DNA of 64,000 bases, taken from positions 1 through 64,000 of the forward strand of contig BAXG01000014.1 in assembly GCA_001310455.1 (NCBI GenBank), written 5' to 3'. Of the stretch, positions 60,823-64,000 are shown piece by piece; the first letter of the stretch is position 1, and every line of letters begins with the position of its first letter. Both the position numbers and the translations under genes were made by a program. The notes under the pieces are model-generated. The model did not search any database. It had not been told where the DNA came from and saw only the letters and a list, made by a program, of their open reading frames with translations. This DNA is from Photobacterium sp. JCM 19050. GTDB taxonomy: Bacteria; Pseudomonadota; Gammaproteobacteria; Enterobacterales; Vibrionaceae.

Positions 60823-62549
60823 ATGAACCGGAAGTTACACCTACCTAAACGCACTACCCTTGGCTTAGTCATTGGTATGATGTTCAGCCGCTTGCGCTGG
60901 CCGACCAGTATTCCGATGCAGCCCAGAAATGGATTGGCGACGAATTTACGCCTTCGACGTTAAGTAAGGAGGAACAAAGTAAAGAGCTGGCCTGGTTTAC
61001 CGAAGCCGCCAAGCCATTCCGGGGAATGGAAATTAAGGTTGTTTCTGAAACCATCACCACGCACGAATATGAGTCTAAAGTGCTGGCGAAAGCGTTTGAG
61101 GAAATTACCGGCATCAAGGTTACCCATGACCTGATTCAGGAAGGCGATGTGGTTGAAAAACTGCAGACCGAAATGCAATCTGGCCGCAGCATCTATGACG
61201 CGTACATTAACGATTCTGACCTTATCGGTACCCACGTACGTTACGGCAAAGTTTACCCAATCAGCGATTACATCAAAGAAGAAGGTAAGGATGTCACCCT
61301 GCCGACACTGGATCTGGAAGATTTCATCGGTATCAGCTTCACCACCGGCCCGGACGGAAAACTTTACCAACTGCCGGATCAGCAGTTTGCTAACCTCTAT
61401 TGGTTCCGTGCCGACTGGTTTGACCGTGAAGATCTGCAAAAGCAATTTAAAGACCGTTACGGCTATGAATTGGGTGTACCGGTAAACTGGTCTGCCTATG
61501 AAGACATTGCTGAGTTTTTCAGTGTACATGTGAAAGAAATCGACGGTGAGCGCGTTTACGGCCACATGGATTACGGTAAAAAGGACCCATCCCTCGGTTG
61601 GCGATTCACTGATGCCTGGTTCTCTATGGCCGGTGCCGGTGACAAAGGTATTCCGAACGGAAAGCCGGTTGATGAATGGGGTATCCGCGTGGACGGTTGC
61701 CGTCCGGTCGGTTCCAGCGTTGAACGTGGCGGTGCAACCAACGGCCCGGCAGCTGTTTACGCAACCACCAAGTACGTAGACTGGCTGCGCGACTATGCGC
61801 CACCGGAAGCACAGGGCATGACCTTCTCAGAAGCCGGCCCGGTTCCGGCACAAGGCAGCATTGCTCAGCAAATCTTCTGGTATACCGCCTTTACTGCCGA
61901 CATGACTAAGCCGGGACTGGAAGTCGTTAACCCGGATGGCACACCGAAGTGGCGTATGGCGCCATCGCCCAAAGGCCCATACTGGGAAGAAGGCATGAAG
62001 CTTGGCTACCAGGATGCCGGCTCTTGGACCCTGATGAAATCAACGGACTCCAAGCGCCGTATGGCAGCATGGCTGTACGCCCAGTTTACCGTTGCCAAGA
62101 CTGTGTCGCTTAAGAAAACCCTTGTTGGTCTGACGCCAATCCGTGAGTCTGACATCAACTCTCAGGCAATGACTGACGTAGCACCTAAGCTGGGTGGTCT
62201 GGTGGAATTCTACCGCAGCCCGGCTCGCGTACAGTGGACACCAACCGGCACTAACGTACCGGATTATCCGAAACTGGCTCAGCTTTGGTGGCAATTCATT
62301 GCTGAAGCAGCAAACGGCGAGAAGTCTCCTCAGGAAGCACTTAATGGCCTCGCTGCCGCTCAGGACAAAGTATTGCAACGTCTGGAGCGTGCAAATGTTC
62401 AGGGCGAATGCGGACCTAAGCTCAACCCGAAACAGGATGCCGAATACTGGCTCTCCCAGCCCGGTTCGCCAAAAGCGAAGCTGGCAAACGAGAAACCTCA
62501 AGGCAAAACCATCAAGTACAGCGAACTTCTCAAGTCCTGGCAGCAGTAA
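60823..62549 (+). CDS. glpV: Glycerol-type ABC transporter binding protein GlpV-like (frameshifted)
   Basis: Periplasmic receptor of about 576 residues, larger than most sugar-binding proteins, as is typical of GlpV. It starts at ATG 60823 behind AAGGAG. The frame breaks near 60882 inside the signal peptide, and restoring one T gives MMFQPLALADQYSDAAQKWI. The remainder is intact, with ITGIKVTHDLIQEGDVVEKL and YQLPDQQFANLYWFRADWFD. The ligand is probably glycerol or another small polyol. Glycerol kinase and dehydrogenase genes are not in the window. Confidence 0.85.
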
Positions 62550-62577
62550 ACAATACGCTTCCAAGCACTTAAACAGC

Positions 62578-62606
62578 AAAGCCCCGAAATTTCGGGGCTT
62601 TTCTTT
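62578..62606 (+). terminator. Terminator after the glycerol-type operon
   Basis: AAGCCCCGAAA and TTTCGGGGCTT form a strong stem, followed by TTCTTTCTTT. It lies between the operon and the convergent GH20 gene. Confidence 0.88.
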
Positions 62607-62643
62607 CTTTGATGTTCCGGTCTTATTAAGGGGTTATTGGGAA

Positions 62644-64000
62644 TTAGTCCTCAAAAACACCCTCCGTTTCGATAACGCTCATAAAATCCTGGAACTCGGT
62701 GTAGCTGACAGGCTTCTTGCCAGACCACATTTTCTGGGACAGTGTTTGCATCGCCGGTTTAACCCGGTCCTGAATGTCATCCACAGTGTAGTGTGTTCCC
62801 GCTGCAAACGCGTCATTCCAAACAGCAAACATACCGCCTTTCACCTGAGGGTGGTCTATGTCGAACTTCACACTCGAAAAGGTATTTGGTGTCCAGTTAT
62901 TATAGAGCCACTGGGTATTCAGGTAATCTTTGTAATACCCGGCGAGCGGAACAATATACAGCAGCGAGTCTTGGGTGTTAATGATGTCATAACCATCTCT
63001 CACTGCCTGAGCCGGATCGTAAAACCCGCCAAACCAGATGTTCACCAAGAGATCGCGATCAACCCCGGCAGCGCCACCGATAGTGTCTTGGCTGCCCCAC
63101 ATCCTCACCGGGTTCTTACCGAGTCCTTTCAGGTAACCATTGAAATGGTTGATGAACGTCTTCATTTCCGCAGCAGACCCGTTGTTGTATTCGTCTGTGC
63201 CGATATGAACATCCTCAATCATAGACGCATACTCACCCCACAGTTCCTCAAGGAACGTTGTTACATCAGGGTTTCCAAGGTCAAGATGGTCTTCCTTGAG
63301 GCTCGGGTGCCTCAGATCAGGCTTGTATTGAGTGAACGCCAGGGAGTGAGCAGGCGCATCAATCTCGGTGATGATAGTCACACCATACAGCTTGGCCAAC
63401 GCAATAAGTTCGGCGTATTCCTGTTTGGTGTAGTGCTGTTCTGAAGTCACTCCCGGATGAGATTCACTTTCCAATCTGAATCCGGCCTGCGCTTCTTGCC
63501 ATTTACTTGAATCAAACTGGATAACATTGTCATTGAGATGGATTTGCAGATCGTTCATTTTGAAGTACGACATCTGCTTAACCATGTCGCGCAAGAAATC
63601 CATCGGCATAAACATCCGGCCGACATCCAGCAACAAGCCACGGTTTTCCCATTGTGGGTAGTCTGTGATAACACCTTTACCAAGAGAGTTGTTCCCCAAA
63701 TCAACCTGCAACATTTGCAAGATTGAACGGGTACCGAAGAAGGTACCGTCAGCATGGTTTGCAGAAACCACGACGGCATCCCCGATATCAATGGTGTAGC
63801 CTCTTCACCAAGCGCTGAGTTATTAGCTCCCAATGAAAGGAAGATGTCACCGGCTGAAGGTGCGGAAGCAGTAATTACATTGAAGTGGCGACCGAGCAGG
63901 TCAAACAAATCTGACTGAAACGCTTCCGCTTTATCCCCTAATTCTGATGCATAGTTGGCATCTACAACTATTCGGGAATTATCACTCAGTTTGAACTCGC
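62644..64000 (-). CDS. GH20 beta-N-acetylhexosaminidase, partial (frameshifted)
   Basis: About 450 C-terminal codons of a GH20 enzyme whose start lies beyond the window. It removes terminal GlcNAc or GalNAc by substrate-assisted catalysis. The catalytic Asp-Glu pair is in EDVHIGTDEYN. Other family parts are NRGLLLDVGRMFMPMDFLRD, TEIDAPAHSLAF and GGMFAVWNDAF. The N-terminal part resembles the GH20b domain (FLSLGANNSALGEE). A frame break near 63785 is repaired by one G (GEEGYTIDIGDAVVVSAN). It could act on N-glycans, mucin or chitin fragments, and fits the glycan theme of the region. Confidence 0.85.

Noticed and set aside
62194..63444. A 416-codon plus-strand frame across the end of glpV, the terminator and GH20
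   Set aside because: It crosses a strong terminator and is antisense to the GH20 gene. Nothing in it resembles a known protein.

Overview
The window reads as a gammaproteobacterial, most likely Vibrionaceae, accessory chromosome region. Support: MalE/F/G/K close to the enterobacterial and vibrio forms, an AcfD-like M60 lipoprotein, toxin-antitoxin pairs and attC-like sequence of the Vibrio superintegron type, AsnA, and paired glycan-scavenging loci. The genus cannot be fixed from sequence alone. No rRNA, tRNA or CRISPR array was seen.

Layout. 0.7-4.9 kb: a sugar ABC importer (binding protein, two permeases, MalK-like ATPase). 5.1-7.5 kb: an AraC-type regulator and a fructose-type PTS IIB/IIC pair. 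8.0-18.6 kb: a maltodextrin locus (pulA, a GH36 alpha-galactosidase-like gene, malG, malF, malE, divergent malK) with MalT-box-like repeats and a CRP-like site between malE and malK. 18.7-20.0 kb: a lipoprotein with an endonuclease/exonuclease/phosphatase fold. 20.4-23.7 kb: a mobile island with two toxin-antitoxin pairs, a broken REP-associated transposase whose 3' end is tandemly duplicated, 39-bp repeats and attC-like remnants. 23.8-25.6 kb: a GNAT acetyltransferase and a MerR-methyltransferase fusion. 25.7-30.3 kb: AcfD-like M60 mucin peptidase. 30.6-38.6 kb: an ABC importer operon that also encodes an M17 aminopeptidase and a glycosylasparaginase, opposite a LacI-family regulator. 38.7-42.4 kb: housekeeping-type genes (OmpA remnant, CNNM/CorC-like protein, PilZ protein, asnA, YgjP-like metallopeptidase). 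42.6-50.3 kb: one minus-strand block with a sensor kinase, a sigma-54 response regulator, a periplasmic binding protein, then a permease and acyl-CoA synthetase behind a strong sigma-54 promoter. 50.6-54.4 kb: a discoidin-domain remnant and a GH29 fucosidase with four discoidin domains. 54.5-62.6 kb: an AcoR-type sigma-54 activator opposite a glycerol-type ABC importer operon (glpSTPQUV-like). 62.6-64.0 kb: a GH20 hexosaminidase running off the window.

How it fits together. Much of the window captures and imports glycans: starch (mal/pul), and host-type glycoconjugates (M60 peptidase, fucosidase, hexosaminidase, glycosylasparaginase). The most interesting unit is the 30.6-38.6 kb operon. It joins an importer to a cytoplasmic aminopeptidase and a glycosylasparaginase, as expected for uptake and breakdown of glycosylated asparagine or short glycopeptides.

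Data quality. At least 30 single-base frameshifts interrupt otherwise conserved genes, and nearly all are explained by shortening a run of identical bases by one. I therefore treat most broken genes as intact genes with sequence errors and give the joined coordinates. The transposase, the OmpA fragment and the discoidin fragment look genuinely degenerate.
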